Origin: an uncultured Paracoccaceae bacterium | GTDB lineage: Bacteria; Pseudomonadota; Alphaproteobacteria; Rhodobacterales; Rhodobacteraceae | Assembly: GCA_947488605.1 (NCBI GenBank) | Contig: CANKZJ010000002.1 | Location: 545,203-609,202 of the forward strand | Direction: 5' to 3' | DNA length: 64,000 bases | In this document: positions 42,542 through 51,390 of the stretch, one piece after another | How positions within the stretch are numbered: the first letter of the stretch is position 1 | How the letters are laid out: the number at the start of each line of letters is the position of its first letter | The notes under the pieces: model-generated | Told to the model about the DNA's origin: nothing | What the model saw: the letters and a program-made list of their open reading frames with translations, nothing else | Databases searched by the model: none | Position numbers and translations under genes: made by a program

Positions 42542-44347
42542 TTAAACGACGACGCCCGCACCCGAGGCCGCGAGGCCCACATTCTGGCGGAAGACCTCAA
42601 ACAGTTCGCGACCAACACCTGTGCCGTTACCGCTCAGGTCTGCGGTCGCAGGTGTGCGGGTGGACAGATCGACACCGATCACTTCGATTTTGCCGGTCGT
42701 GGCGTCCAATCGAACGACGTCGCCATCGCGCAGCAGCGAGATGGGGCCGTGATCAGCCGCTTCTGGGCAAACATGAATGGCGGACGGGACTTTGCCCGAC
42801 GCACCTGACATCCTGCCGTCAGTGACCAATGCGACCTTCAAACCACGATCCTGTAGAACTGCTAAAGTGGGCGTCAGGCTGTGCAGTTCGGGCATACCGT
42901 TGGATTTGGGGCCTTGGAAGCGGACGACGATGATCGTGTCTTGGGTGAACTCACCAGCTTTGAAGGCGTCTTTGACGGCTTCCTGGGTGTGGAAAACGCG
43001 GGCAGGGGCTTCGACGATGTGACGTTCCGGGGCCACGGCAGACGTTTTGATCACACCACGTCCGAGGTTGCCTGACAGTTGCGTCAAACCACCTTGCGGC
43101 TGAAACGGGTCCGTTGCCGGACGCAGGATTTTTTCGTTCAGGGACGTGCCTGAACCGGGCTGATAGCGTACTTTGCCATCAACCAGTTTGGGTTCTTGAC
43201 TATAAAGTTCTAGGCCCTGACCCGCGACTGTCTTGGTATCATCATGCAGCAATCCGGCATTCAGCAACTCGCCGATCATGTAGCCAAGACCACCTGCGGC
43301 ATGGAAATGGTTCACATCTGCCAAGCCATTTGGGTAGACCTTTGCCATCAAAGGAGTAACCGCGGACAGATCGCTAAAGTCTTCAAGATCAATAATCACA
43401 CCAGCGGCTTTTGCCATCGCGGGCAGGTGGATCACCAGATTGGTAGAGCCGCCAGTTGCCATCAGGCCAACCATCGCGTTCACAAATGCCTTTTCATCAA
43501 GGATATCGCAAACCGGCGTATAGTCATTGCCAAGGGCCGTAATTTCCAGCGCGCGTTCAGTCGCCGCAACGGTTAACGCGTCGCGCAGTGGCGTTCCGGG
43601 ATTGACGAAAGACGCGCCGGGCAGGTGGAGGCCCATGAATTCCATCAGCATCTGGTTGGAATTGGCGGTGCCATAAAAAGTGCATGTGCCCGGACCGTGA
43701 TAAGAAGCCATCTCGGCGGCCATCAACTCTTCGCGGCTGATAGCGCCTGTCGCGAACTGTTGGCGCACACGGGCCTTTTCGTCATTGGGCAGGCCGGACA
43801 CCATTGGGCCGGCGGGCATGAAGATGCCCGGAATATATCCAAAGGTACCCGCAGCCATCACGAGGCCCGGCACGATCTTGTCGCAGACGCCCAGATAGAC
43901 GGCACTGTCGAACACATTGTGGGACAGGCCGACAGCAGCAGAGAGTGCGATTACATCGCGTGAAAAAAGCGACAACTCCATCCCGGTTTGGCCTTGGGTC
44001 ACGCCATCGCACATCGCAGGGACGCCGCCTGCAACTTGTGCCGTGCCACCGGCGGCGCGTGCCGCTTCACGGATCATGTCGGGATAGGTCTCGAATGGTT
44101 GATGGGCAGACAGCATGTCATTGTAGGCGGTGATGATCCCGATGTTTGGTGCGCGTGCTGATACCAGCGCGTCTTTGTCATCGCCCATCGCGGCATAGGC
44201 GTGGGCCTGATTGCCACAGGTGAGGTGTGACCGGCGTGGGCCTTCGGCTGCGGCACGTGACATCGTATCAAGATACGTGCGGCGCGGCCCCTCGGAGCGG
44301 GCTTTGATGCGGTCAGTCACAGCAGCGATTGTTGGGTGTAGGGGCAT
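42542..44347 (-). CDS. edd: phosphogluconate dehydratase
   Basis: Edd dehydrates 6-phosphogluconate to KDPG and needs an iron-sulfur cluster. The protein has 601 residues of the IlvD/Edd family. It shows [20 protein letters not shown], the cluster cysteines in [20 protein letters not shown] and [31 protein letters not shown], and the C-terminal [19 protein letters not shown]. It heads the edd-eda operon. A perfect LacI-type palindrome lies 44-57 bases upstream of the start. Confidence 0.96.
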   Translation of the reverse strand: MPLHPTIAAVTDRIKARSEGPRRTYLDTMSRAAAEGPRRSHLTCGNQAHAYAAMGDDKDALVSARAPNIGIITAYNDMLSAHQPFETYPDMIREAARAAGGTAQVAGGVPAMCDGVTQGQTGMELSLFSRDVIALSAAVGLSHNVFDSAVYLGVCDKIVPGLVMAAGTFGYIPGIFMPAGPMVSGLPNDEKARVRQQFATGAISREELMAAEMASYHGPGTCTFYGTANSNQMLMEFMGLHLPGASFVNPGTPLRDALTVAATERALEITALGNDYTPVCDILDEKAFVNAMVGLMATGGSTNLVIHLPAMAKAAGVIIDLEDFSDLSAVTPLMAKVYPNGLADVNHFHAAGGLGYMIGELLNAGLLHDDTKTVAGQGLELYSQEPKLVDGKVRYQPGSGTSLNEKILRPATDPFQPQGGLTQLSGNLGRGVIKTSAVAPERHIVEAPARVFHTQEAVKDAFKAGEFTQDTIIVVRFQGPKSNGMPELHSLTPTLAVLQDRGLKVALVTDGRMSGASGKVPSAIHVCPEAADHGPISLLRDGDVVRLDATTGKIEVIGVDLSTRTPATADLSGNGTGVGRELFEVFRQNVGLAASGAGVVV

Positions 44348-44390
44348 AGCATCCTCGTCAAGATCGATTTGCGGGAACTATATCATTTCG

Positions 44391-44404
44391 TGTTAGCGCT
44401 AACA
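44391..44404. promoter_or_regulatory. perfect LacI-family operator upstream of edd
   Basis: TGTTAGCGCTAACA is a perfect 14-base palindrome with the central CG typical of LacI/GalR-family sites. It lies in the edd promoter. In alphaproteobacteria the LacI-type regulator CceR (PckR in rhizobia) controls Entner-Doudoroff and gluconeogenic genes, which makes it the leading candidate. No regulator gene is in the window. Confidence 0.78.
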
Positions 44405-44525
44405 AGTCGAATGCAGGGACAAATAAATGCCACTTTTACCTGACTGTTATTGTGTCAAAATTTATGTGCAACCAAAGACGCTGCACATGCTTGCCGCGGT
44501 GATCAGACAAAAGGGTCCTTTGCAA

Positions 44526-45083
44526 ATGATACAAAGACGAGTGTTTCTTGGGGGTATTGCCATCCTTGCTTTTGCCGGATGTACCGTCCCGCCGATGCAA
44601 AAGACCGAACCTCGGATGGTGAAGACACGGTCTTATCGGCTGTCAGGGCTTTCGTTTTCGGCACCGCAGGACCTGACGATCTCCGAGAGTGAGTCGTTCT
44701 ATCCGTCGGCGGATATCGTTTGGCGCGGTGATCCACTAGGGCCGCGCGTTGATCAGATTGAACGGATTTTTGAAACAGCGGTGCGGCGCAATACTGCTGT
44801 GTTGACTGGGGCTGAGCCGATTGATGTTGAGATTACACTGGTGCGGTTTCATGGCGTCACCAACAAGACCCGCTATAGCGTAGGCGGCGTTTATAACGTG
44901 ATCTTTGATATGACCGTGCGCGACGCGCGTAGTGGCGCGATCCTCGAGCCCGCACGCCGCATTGTCGGCAATCTAAGCGCGCCCGGTGGTGAACGTGCCG
45001 TCAGGTTGGAAGAATCCGGTCAAACACAAAAAGTCCGGGTCACAGATTATCTGGCTGGGTTGGTACGCGCGCAATTGATCTAG
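44526..45083 (+). CDS. predicted lipoprotein (DUF6778-like)
   Basis: The protein has 185 residues with a lipoprotein signal (MIQRRVFLGGIAILAFAGC, lipidated C19). The mature part includes TRSYRLSGLSFSAPQDLTIS, VRFHGVTNKTRYSVGGVYNV and VTDYLAGLVRAQLI. That matches a Rhodobacteraceae family I remember as DUF6778, with low certainty on the number. ATG 44526 puts the signal peptide first; the frame is open to 44427 but that part is unlike an export signal. It is followed 45 bases later by the methyltransferase gene. Confidence 0.75.
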   Translation: MIQRRVFLGGIAILAFAGCTVPPMQKTEPRMVKTRSYRLSGLSFSAPQDLTISESESFYPSADIVWRGDPLGPRVDQIERIFETAVRRNTAVLTGAEPIDVEITLVRFHGVTNKTRYSVGGVYNVIFDMTVRDARSGAILEPARRIVGNLSAPGGERAVRLEESGQTQKVRVTDYLAGLVRAQLI

Positions 45084-45128
45084 TTTCACGGCTTTCCAGC
45101 GGCGCGCAGAGCATGTAGGAGGCCATGC

Positions 45129-46340
45129 ATGACAGATACAGATATTGCCCCCGCATCGATGCCCGTTGTCCGCCTGATCCCTAAGGCCGAAGCACGCGCG
45201 ATCCGCCATGGTTTTCCTTGGGTCTATGCCAATGAGTTGGTCACCGACCGTCGCACCCGTAATTTGACCCCCGGTACGCTCGCCCTTCTCGAGGATGCCA
45301 ACCGCACGTCGATGGGCGTGGTCACTGTGAACCCGGCATCCAAGATTATTTGCCGAATGCTGGATCAAGATCCGGAAGCGGTGATTGACCAAGCTTGGTT
45401 TGCCACAAAATTCACTCGCGCTTTGGCGCACCGCGCACGGCTCTATGATGCGCCGTTCTACCGGTTGGTCCACGCCGAGGCCGATGGCCTGCCGGGCGTG
45501 ATTATTGACCGCTTTGGTGATTTGGCAGTGGTGCAACCCAATGCCGCTTGGGCGGATATGTTGATCGGGCCATTGGTTGCAGCGTTGCAAGAGGTCACAG
45601 GTGTGACGACGGTGATCATGAATGGCACCGGACGTGCACGCACGCTGGAAGGGCTTGAGGAAAAGACCGAAGTTCTGGCAGGAACCGCGCCAACCGACGC
45701 GTTGCCGGTGCCAATGAACGGTGCAACTTACATGGCCGATGTGATGGGCGGTCAAAAAACCGGATTGTTCTTTGACCAACGTCCGAACCACGCGTTTGCG
45801 GCAAGCCTGTCCAAAGATGCACGGGTATTGGATGTGTTTTCGCATGTGGGCGGCTTTGGGCTTGCGGCATTGGCGCAAGGCGCTGTGTCTGTTTTGGCTG
45901 TTGATGGGTCTGCGCCTGCACTTGCGCTTGCAGAGCAAGGTGCCGCAGCTATGGATGTCTCGGACCGGTTTGAGACCCGCAAGGGCGATGCCTTTGATGT
46001 GTTGGCCGCTTTGGGCGAAGATGGTGAAACTTTTGACGTTGTTGTCTGTGACCCACCGGCATTTGCACCTTCGAAGCCCTCAGCCGAGGCTGGCTTGCGC
46101 GCTTACGAGCGCGTGGCGCGTCTGGCGGCGACTTTGGTGGCGCCGGGAGGTTATCTGGTCTTATGTTCGTGTTCACACGCCGTTGATCTGACCAAGTTCC
46201 GGAACGCGTGCTCACGCGGCATCGGTCGCGGGGGCAGGCGTGGGCAAATCATCCACACCGGGTTTGCGGGTCCTGATCATCCGTTGATACCGCATCTGGC
46301 TGAAAGCGGCTATCTGAAAGCGCTTGTTTACCGTCTATGA
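45129..46340 (+). CDS. RlmI-like class I rRNA methyltransferase
   Basis: The protein has 403 residues. The N-terminal PUA-like and EEHEE regions (about 10-100; HGFPWVYANELVTDRRTRN shortened as FPWVYANELV) precede a Rossmann methyltransferase domain with GQKTGLFFDQRPNH, VLDVFSHVGGFGLAALAQGA and the DPPAF catalytic motif. The family methylates C5 of a 23S rRNA cytosine (C1962 in E. coli RlmI) using SAM; there is a Cys in LCSCSHAV. AGGAGG precedes ATG 45129. Its stop overlaps the next ATG by four bases. Confidence 0.92.
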   Translation: MTDTDIAPASMPVVRLIPKAEARAIRHGFPWVYANELVTDRRTRNLTPGTLALLEDANRTSMGVVTVNPASKIICRMLDQDPEAVIDQAWFATKFTRALAHRARLYDAPFYRLVHAEADGLPGVIIDRFGDLAVVQPNAAWADMLIGPLVAALQEVTGVTTVIMNGTGRARTLEGLEEKTEVLAGTAPTDALPVPMNGATYMADVMGGQKTGLFFDQRPNHAFAASLSKDARVLDVFSHVGGFGLAALAQGAVSVLAVDGSAPALALAEQGAAAMDVSDRFETRKGDAFDVLAALGEDGETFDVVVCDPPAFAPSKPSAEAGLRAYERVARLAATLVAPGGYLVLCSCSHAVDLTKFRNACSRGIGRGGRRGQIIHTGFAGPDHPLIPHLAESGYLKALVYRL

Positions 46341-46879
46341 GGGTGATGATCGACGCTTGTGTTTTGTACCCGACCGTCATGCGCGAGGTGATGTTGGGGT
46401 GCGCGAAACAAGGGTTGTTCGAGGCCCGGTGGTCTGTGCGTATTTTAGAAGAATGGGCGCGGGCCGCGGGCAAGCTGGGGCCTGCGCAGGAGGTCTGGGC
46501 CAGAGGCGAGATTGCTGCACTTAGCGCGGTTTTTCCGCGCGCGACCGTGACGTATGACCTTGGTCTTGAGCAGCGGTATTGGTTGCCTGATCCCGCTGAT
46601 ATTCACGTGTTGACTGCGGCGGTTGTGGGGTCTTGTGATGGGATCTTGACCATGAATGCCAAGGATTTCCCTAGGAATATTCTTGGAGATGAGACGCTTT
46701 TGCGGTGGGATCCTGATGGGTTTGCCTTGATCTTGTTCAAGGAAGCACCCGATCAGGTACGGGGTGTCGCTGAGGCCGTCTTGGATGAGGCAAACAGGCT
46801 TTCGGATCAGCCGTGGACGATGCGTGCTTTGATGAAAAAGGCGCGGATGCCGCGGTTTGGCAAAGCGTTGGAAGCCTAG
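46337..46879 (+). CDS. PIN-domain protein without visible antitoxin
   Basis: The protein has 180 residues. The N-terminal MIDACVLYP has the first PIN aspartate. The central LPDPADIHVLTAAVVGSCDG and ILTMNAKDFP supply the other acidic residues and the conserved TxxxxDFP motif, as in PIN ribonucleases of the VapC superfamily. The C-terminal 60 residues are helical and basic. The gene overlaps the methyltransferase stop (ATGA), and no small antitoxin gene precedes it. It may be a housekeeping RNase or an orphan toxin-like protein. Confidence 0.84.
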   Translation: MRVMIDACVLYPTVMREVMLGCAKQGLFEARWSVRILEEWARAAGKLGPAQEVWARGEIAALSAVFPRATVTYDLGLEQRYWLPDPADIHVLTAAVVGSCDGILTMNAKDFPRNILGDETLLRWDPDGFALILFKEAPDQVRGVAEAVLDEANRLSDQPWTMRALMKKARMPRFGKALEA

Positions 46880-46916
46880 GTTTCAATCAACAGCGTCTGT
46901 CCTGGATGATCGGTGT

Positions 46917-46950
46917 GGCGCCTCCGGCGGGAGTATTTTTGGCAAGATGA
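46917..46950 (+). repeat. short Rhodobacteraceae intergenic element
   Basis: GGCGCCTCCGGCGGGAGTATT followed by TTTGGCAAGATGA lies between convergent genes, with the GCGCC/GGCGGG part able to fold and a T-run after it. I recall this motif as very common between genes in Roseobacter-group genomes; a degenerate copy is at 10949-10993. Confidence 0.5.
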
Positions 46951-46963
46951 TGAGCAGGTGCGA

Positions 46964-47650
46964 CTAGTGCGCCGCCCATTTCGCTTCATTGGCTTCGATC
47001 GCTGCAATACGTTGTGGTGTCTTGGGGTGGCTCATCACCCATGCGGGCATGGCGGCACCACGTGCGCCGGTCAGCGTTTCGAGCTTTTTGAAAAGCGATT
47101 TTTGCGGTTCCGTTCCGATCCCGGCCTTTACCAACAGTGCCGAAGCATAGGCGTCCGCCTCAAATTCGTCCGCGCGTGATAATCGTGCTGCGAGCAATGT
47201 CATCAGACCATTGGCAATCCAAGGTCCCACGCCGGGAATAAACCGGCCCAAGATCATCGCAAGGGCGGTGCGCATCGCGTTTTGGCCGGAAAAATCAATC
47301 ATTCTGCGCCGTGAGTGGCCCAATGCAACATGACCTAATTCATGCGCAATCACTGTTGCCATTTCCTCGGACGTGACTTCGCCCGCGCGGTATTTATTGA
47401 AAAAGCCACGTGTGATGAAAATCCGCCCATCGGGGGCGGCTAAACCGTTTACCGGCTCGATCTCGTAGATATGCACCTTGATCCGTTCAATGCCCAACGC
47501 CTTTGCCATCCGTTCCATCAGGACTTTCAAGATTGGGTCGGCAAGTTCGGTGGATTTCGCGTCTAACTCACGCGAGGTCCGCCAGACCGAAAAACGATAC
47601 ATGGCCAAACCGTAGAGCACGGCGAATAAGATCGGAGCAAGTTTAATCAT
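46964..47650 (-). CDS. M48-family zinc metallopeptidase
   Basis: The protein has 228 residues. One N-terminal membrane helix (about 3-20) is followed by a peptidase domain with the zinc motif HELGH (H103, E104, H107) and a third ligand Glu in RADEFEADAYA near 161-163. The second hydrophobic stretch (about 127-155) lies between them, as in HtpX/BepA-like enzymes. It probably removes damaged membrane or periplasmic proteins. It is downstream of the VWA gene on the same strand, across 61 bases. Confidence 0.92.
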   Translation of the reverse strand: MIKLAPILFAVLYGLAMYRFSVWRTSRELDAKSTELADPILKVLMERMAKALGIERIKVHIYEIEPVNGLAAPDGRIFITRGFFNKYRAGEVTSEEMATVIAHELGHVALGHSRRRMIDFSGQNAMRTALAMILGRFIPGVGPWIANGLMTLLAARLSRADEFEADAYASALLVKAGIGTEPQKSLFKKLETLTGARGAAMPAWVMSHPKTPQRIAAIEANEAKWAAH

Positions 47651-47711
47651 AGATCACATATGGGGGTGCTGGAGGCAAAAGCAACGGTTCAAATGCCGCA
47701 GTAAGGCGGGG

Positions 47712-48899
47712 TTAACGCCCCAATTGCCGCATACCTGCATCAATGCCTGCCAAGGTCATCGGGACCATGCGGTCGGCGCCAAAAATCTCTTGGATCATCT
47801 GGATGGATTGTGTGTAGGGCCAATAGCGTTCGTCCAGTGGATTTATCCAAAGATGGTTTGGCCACTGATCGCGGGCGCGGGCAAGCCATGTGTGGCCCGC
47901 TTCCTCGTTCCAGTGCTCATTTGCACCGCCGGGAAACGCCACTTCGTACGGTGACATGCTGGCGTCGCCCACAAAGATGCATTTGTAATCGGGGCCATAA
48001 GTGCGCAGGACGTCCCACGTGGGCGTCTGCGCGTTCCACCGGCGGCGATTGTCTTTCCACACACCCTCGTAAAGGCAGTTATGGAAATAGAAGTATTCGA
48101 AATGCTTGAATTCGGATTTTGCGGCGCTGAACAGTTCTTCAACGACTTTGATATGCGGGTCCATTGAGCCGCCAATATCAAGGAACAACAGCACTTTGAC
48201 CGCATTGCGCCGCTCGGGGCGGGTTTGGACGTCAAGATAGCCGTGTTCGGCTGTGGCGCGGATTGTGCCGTTCAGGTCGAGTTCCTCATGTGCGCCGTCA
48301 CGCGCCCAGCGGCGCAGGCGTTTTAGCGCCACTTTGATATTGCGTGTGCCTAATTCGACGGTGTCATCGAGGTTTTTGAATTCGCGTTTGTCCCAGACTT
48401 TGACTGCCTTTTGATGGCGGCTTTCCTTTTGGCCGATGCGCACGCCTTCGGGATTGAAACCATAGGCACCAAATGGCGACGTCCCTGCCGTACCAACCCA
48501 TTTCGATCCACCCTGATGGCGGCCTTTTTGTTCTTCGAGGCGCTTTTTGAGTGTTTCCATCAGTTTGTCAAAACCACCCAAAGCTTCGATTTCGGCCTTC
48601 TCTTCGTCGCTCAGATGCTTCTCGGCGAGTTTCTCTAGCCATTGTGCGGGGATATCGACGGCATTTAGCACGGCCTCATCCGGGATTGCGTCCAATCCTT
48701 CAAAAGTTGCGGCAAAAGCGCGATCAAACTTGTCGAGATGACGTTCATCTTTGACCATGATGGTACGGGCAAGGAAGTAAAACGCCTCGACATCATAGGT
48801 CGCGAGGCCTGCTTTCATGCCTTCCAGAAATGACAAAAACTCGCGCAAGCTAACGGGCACCCCGTTGCTGCGCAGATTGTCAAAGAAGGGCAGGAACAT
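47712..48899 (-). CDS. VWA domain-containing CoxE-like protein
   Basis: The protein has 395 residues, of the VWA_CoxE group that works with MoxR-type AAA+ ATPases to mature metal enzymes. It starts FFDNLRSNGVPVSLREFLSF, which is typical. The C-terminal VWA fold has a MIDAS-like motif FLDIGGSMDPHIK, where the canonical DxSxS reads D-I-G-G-S, followed by FVGDASMSPYEV. A matching MoxR ATPase is at 51391-52230, on the same strand but separated by four other genes. A 55-residue membrane protein lies three bases upstream. Confidence 0.92.
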   Translation of the reverse strand: MFLPFFDNLRSNGVPVSLREFLSFLEGMKAGLATYDVEAFYFLARTIMVKDERHLDKFDRAFAATFEGLDAIPDEAVLNAVDIPAQWLEKLAEKHLSDEEKAEIEALGGFDKLMETLKKRLEEQKGRHQGGSKWVGTAGTSPFGAYGFNPEGVRIGQKESRHQKAVKVWDKREFKNLDDTVELGTRNIKVALKRLRRWARDGAHEELDLNGTIRATAEHGYLDVQTRPERRNAVKVLLFLDIGGSMDPHIKVVEELFSAAKSEFKHFEYFYFHNCLYEGVWKDNRRRWNAQTPTWDVLRTYGPDYKCIFVGDASMSPYEVAFPGGANEHWNEEAGHTWLARARDQWPNHLWINPLDERYWPYTQSIQMIQEIFGADRMVPMTLAGIDAGMRQLGR

Positions 48900-48902
48900 G
48901 GA

Positions 48903-49070
48903 TCAGAGCGTGCGCTGCAAAATGATCAGGACGAAGATGCCGACCACGCCAAAGATGATCGCGAAAACAGCACCCCATTGCAGCATGTCTTTGGTTTTGC
49001 CACCACGTGATTTTGCGCGGAACGCGCCGAAGATGGCACCAATCAAAAGACCTGAAAGTGGAAAAATCAT
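48903..49070 (-). CDS. 55-residue conserved membrane protein
   Basis: A short gene lies between the DUF2927 lipoprotein and the VWA gene, ending three bases before the VWA start. It encodes 55 residues: helix 1 MIFPLSGLLIGAIFGAF, a basic loop RAKSRGGKTKDMLQW, and helix 2 GAVFAIIFGVVGIFVLIIL. The positive-inside loop suggests a hairpin with both ends in the periplasm. I recall very similar tiny proteins at this place in other Roseobacters. Function is unknown. Tight packing on one strand with its neighbours supports translation. Confidence 0.75.
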   Translation of the reverse strand: MIFPLSGLLIGAIFGAFRAKSRGGKTKDMLQWGAVFAIIFGVVGIFVLIILQRTL

Positions 49071-49082
49071 GCGGTGAAGCCT

Positions 49083-50432
49083 TTACTGAATTGGCGGTAT
49101 CTGTGGTGGCAAAGAGGCGATCTCATTGAGCCTATCAACGACCTCTTCGCGTGAGCCGAAGCCATAAAGCGCCCATCCCAGACTGTCCAGCCGCAGTTCC
49201 ATCGCCTCCTCGGTCTTGCCTTGCAGATCGAGTGCCTCTGCCTTGAACATCATCAGAAGCGACATCAGGGCTGCGTTTTCGTGCTGGCGCGCCACGGAAA
49301 TTGCAGGTTCGGTGATGGCAATCGTCGCCTCGGCATCGTTTGAGATCAGGGTAAAGGCGGCCAGTTGCACCGCGATATGCGCGGAGTGAATATTTGTGAT
49401 TGGCGTCTGCCCATATGCGCGCCCGGCTGCATTGAACGCCCCAAGGGCGAGCGTTGCATCATTGCCGATCTGCAAGCGGCCATAGGCATAATTGGCGAAA
49501 CCTTCGCGCGGTCCTGTCCAGCCAAGTGACTGCCCAATCGCAATCGCACGTGCCGCGGCTTGCCGGCGCCGATTTTCAGAGACACCTTCGCCCAATGCAG
49601 TGGTCATGGCATCAATCCATGCGCGCGATGTGTTTGAAGGGATTTGCCCGCCACGCCGCTCACCGCGTGGATTGATCTGGGCAAAAATGCGTGGCAGCCG
49701 CTCGACCACCTCTTGTTGGCTCATGCCGCTGCGCAGTCGGGGCGAATAATACGCACGCAGGATTGTCATATCAAAGCCGGTCAAGACCGCATGGATATTG
49801 TCATCGTTAAAAACAGAATCCGGCAAGCGGTAGAGGTCATTCAGCGGGCCAAGCGCCTGCGCCAGCTCTTCATGCAGGCAATCGCGGATTTCTTGCGAAG
49901 TCACATCCGAGGGCAGAAAAATCGCGACTTTCTCGCGTCTGCGCAAGGTCGCCCAGTCAAGTGTTGGTGTGTTGCGTGCGGCGCGCAATTCAGACCAGCT
50001 CTGGACGCGTGGAACAACAAAACATGCCGCATTCGGGGCGGCGCGTTGCAGGGTGCGCGACGGGACCGTTTCAATCACGATGTTGGCGTCTTGGGTGGTG
50101 GCATAATTGATATCGATACGCGCCTCGGAGCGCAGTCTTTTCAGCAAAGCTGTCAGATCATCGCGCCCCACCTGATCAAGGTCACCAACAACACGGACCG
50201 TGATCGGTCCTTCAAACCGCGAAAAAGCGGGCAGGGTCCGACCACTTTCCATGCGGAACGCCAAATCGGTGAAGTCCAGTATCATTTCCGAGTTTGGTCG
50301 CATGGCGCGCCCCGGGCTTTCGCCTGCAAAACGCTGCACTTCAGGAAAGTCGAGGCGGATGGGCTCTGGGCCCTCGGGAACTTGTGCACAAGCCGCCAAG
50401 ACGGCCAGCGCAATCACCGCAAAATGCTTCAT
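49083..50432 (-). CDS. DUF2927 lipoprotein
   Basis: The protein has 449 residues with a lipoprotein signal (MKHFAVIALAVLAAC, lipidated C15). The DUF2927 part at about 50-290 includes ITVRVVGDLDQVGRDDL, a putative metal-binding CLHEELAQALGPLNDLYRLP and FNDDNIHAVLTGFDMTILRA. The C-terminal part is helical and repeat-like (about 300-440), resembling TPRs. Function is unknown; the HEE motif recalls zinc peptidases. Its start overlaps the GNAT gene end by four bases. Confidence 0.88.
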   Translation of the reverse strand: MKHFAVIALAVLAACAQVPEGPEPIRLDFPEVQRFAGESPGRAMRPNSEMILDFTDLAFRMESGRTLPAFSRFEGPITVRVVGDLDQVGRDDLTALLKRLRSEARIDINYATTQDANIVIETVPSRTLQRAAPNAACFVVPRVQSWSELRAARNTPTLDWATLRRREKVAIFLPSDVTSQEIRDCLHEELAQALGPLNDLYRLPDSVFNDDNIHAVLTGFDMTILRAYYSPRLRSGMSQQEVVERLPRIFAQINPRGERRGGQIPSNTSRAWIDAMTTALGEGVSENRRRQAAARAIAIGQSLGWTGPREGFANYAYGRLQIGNDATLALGAFNAAGRAYGQTPITNIHSAHIAVQLAAFTLISNDAEATIAITEPAISVARQHENAALMSLLMMFKAEALDLQGKTEEAMELRLDSLGWALYGFGSREEVVDRLNEIASLPPQIPPIQ

Positions 50433-50887
50433 GCAGGCCTCTGATATTTGATGAAATTTGTGAGTTGACCGACGCGGTCATAAAGCTTGCGACCGGCCGT
50501 GTTGTCGTCTTGGGTGAGCCAGTAAACACTTGGCGCATCTTCGGCATCGGCTGCTGCATAAACGGCCTCGATCAGTTTGCGGCCGACCCCTTTGCCGCGC
50601 ACAGACGGATCTGCGTACAGATCTTGTAGATAGCAGACGTTTTCAATGCGCCAGCCGTGGCGGTGAAACAGGAAATGTACAAGTCCCACAAGCTGGCCAT
50701 CAACCTCTGCCACAAAGCCAAGAAAGTCCTGCGGATCATCATTCAAGAGCCTGGTGAATGTGCTGGCATAAACGGCCTCTGGCACCGACGTTTTGTAAAA
50801 CTCCAAATAACCTGTCCAAAGTGCGCGCCAGGCGGGCTCATCTGTTGCGCCAAGGGGGCGGATTATGACGGTTTCGGTGTCGATCAT
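50429..50887 (-). CDS. GNAT-family N-acetyltransferase
   Basis: The protein has 152 residues. The acetyl-CoA-binding motif DPSVRGKGVGRKLIEAVYAA is at about 93-112, preceded by the beta-strand LQDLYAD and followed by VYWLTQDDNTAGRKLYDRVG. The substrate is unknown. It is first in a same-strand run with the DUF2927 lipoprotein, the 55-residue protein, the VWA protein and the protease. Confidence 0.92.
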   Translation of the reverse strand: MIDTETVIIRPLGATDEPAWRALWTGYLEFYKTSVPEAVYASTFTRLLNDDPQDFLGFVAEVDGQLVGLVHFLFHRHGWRIENVCYLQDLYADPSVRGKGVGRKLIEAVYAAADAEDAPSVYWLTQDDNTAGRKLYDRVGQLTNFIKYQRPA

Positions 50888-51018
50888 GCGTGGGTCCTGT
50901 CCTGAGAGTTTGACAATAGCGGGCTTTATTGTGCTTGCCAGTCAATTAGCTGTGCGGTTTCATATCTGTGATGATCGCGTTGTAACTTTGCCTAAACCAC
51001 ACGGAAAGACTGCTGGCT

Positions 51019-51381
51019 ATGAAACAGATGCTTTTTGCGACCCTTCTTGTGTTAGCGGGGCCCGTGGCGGCCCAGCCCTTTAGCAAAAGCATGGCAGAAT
51101 GTGCCGGCCTTTATGCCTTTGGCCGTGACTATATCGGCACAGATGAGGTCGCGTATTTGCTAGAGTTTGGGCAGGCAAAATGGATGAATGCAGCAATTTT
51201 GCGGGCCCAAACCGAAGGGATGGCCGAGCCTGCCTCTTACGTTGATGCCGCGATGATGGCCAAGTATGAAGAATGGAAGGCCAAAGGTGTCTTGGCAGTC
51301 TTCACCGAAGAGTTTGGTGATTGGATGGATTATTGCCGGTCATTTGCAAACGCGCAGGATATTGATCTTAACCCTGCCTGA
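51019..51381 (+). CDS. small secreted protein of unknown function
   Basis: The protein has 120 residues with a signal peptide (MKQMLFATLLVLAGPVAAQ, cleavage near 18-19). The mature part has two cysteines (MAECAGLYAFG and WMDYCRSFAN) that may bridge, and is mainly helical. No family is recognised. It lies between the divergent GNAT gene and the convergent MoxR gene. Confidence 0.72.
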   Translation: MKQMLFATLLVLAGPVAAQPFSKSMAECAGLYAFGRDYIGTDEVAYLLEFGQAKWMNAAILRAQTEGMAEPASYVDAAMMAKYEEWKAKGVLAVFTEEFGDWMDYCRSFANAQDIDLNPA

Positions 51382-51390
51382 ACGATCCAC

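Noticed and set aside
42529..42542. Palindrome AAACTGCGCAGTTT at the edd stop as an operator for eda
   Set aside because: It overlaps the edd stop codon and may be chance or part of an mRNA 3' fold; no second copy was found.
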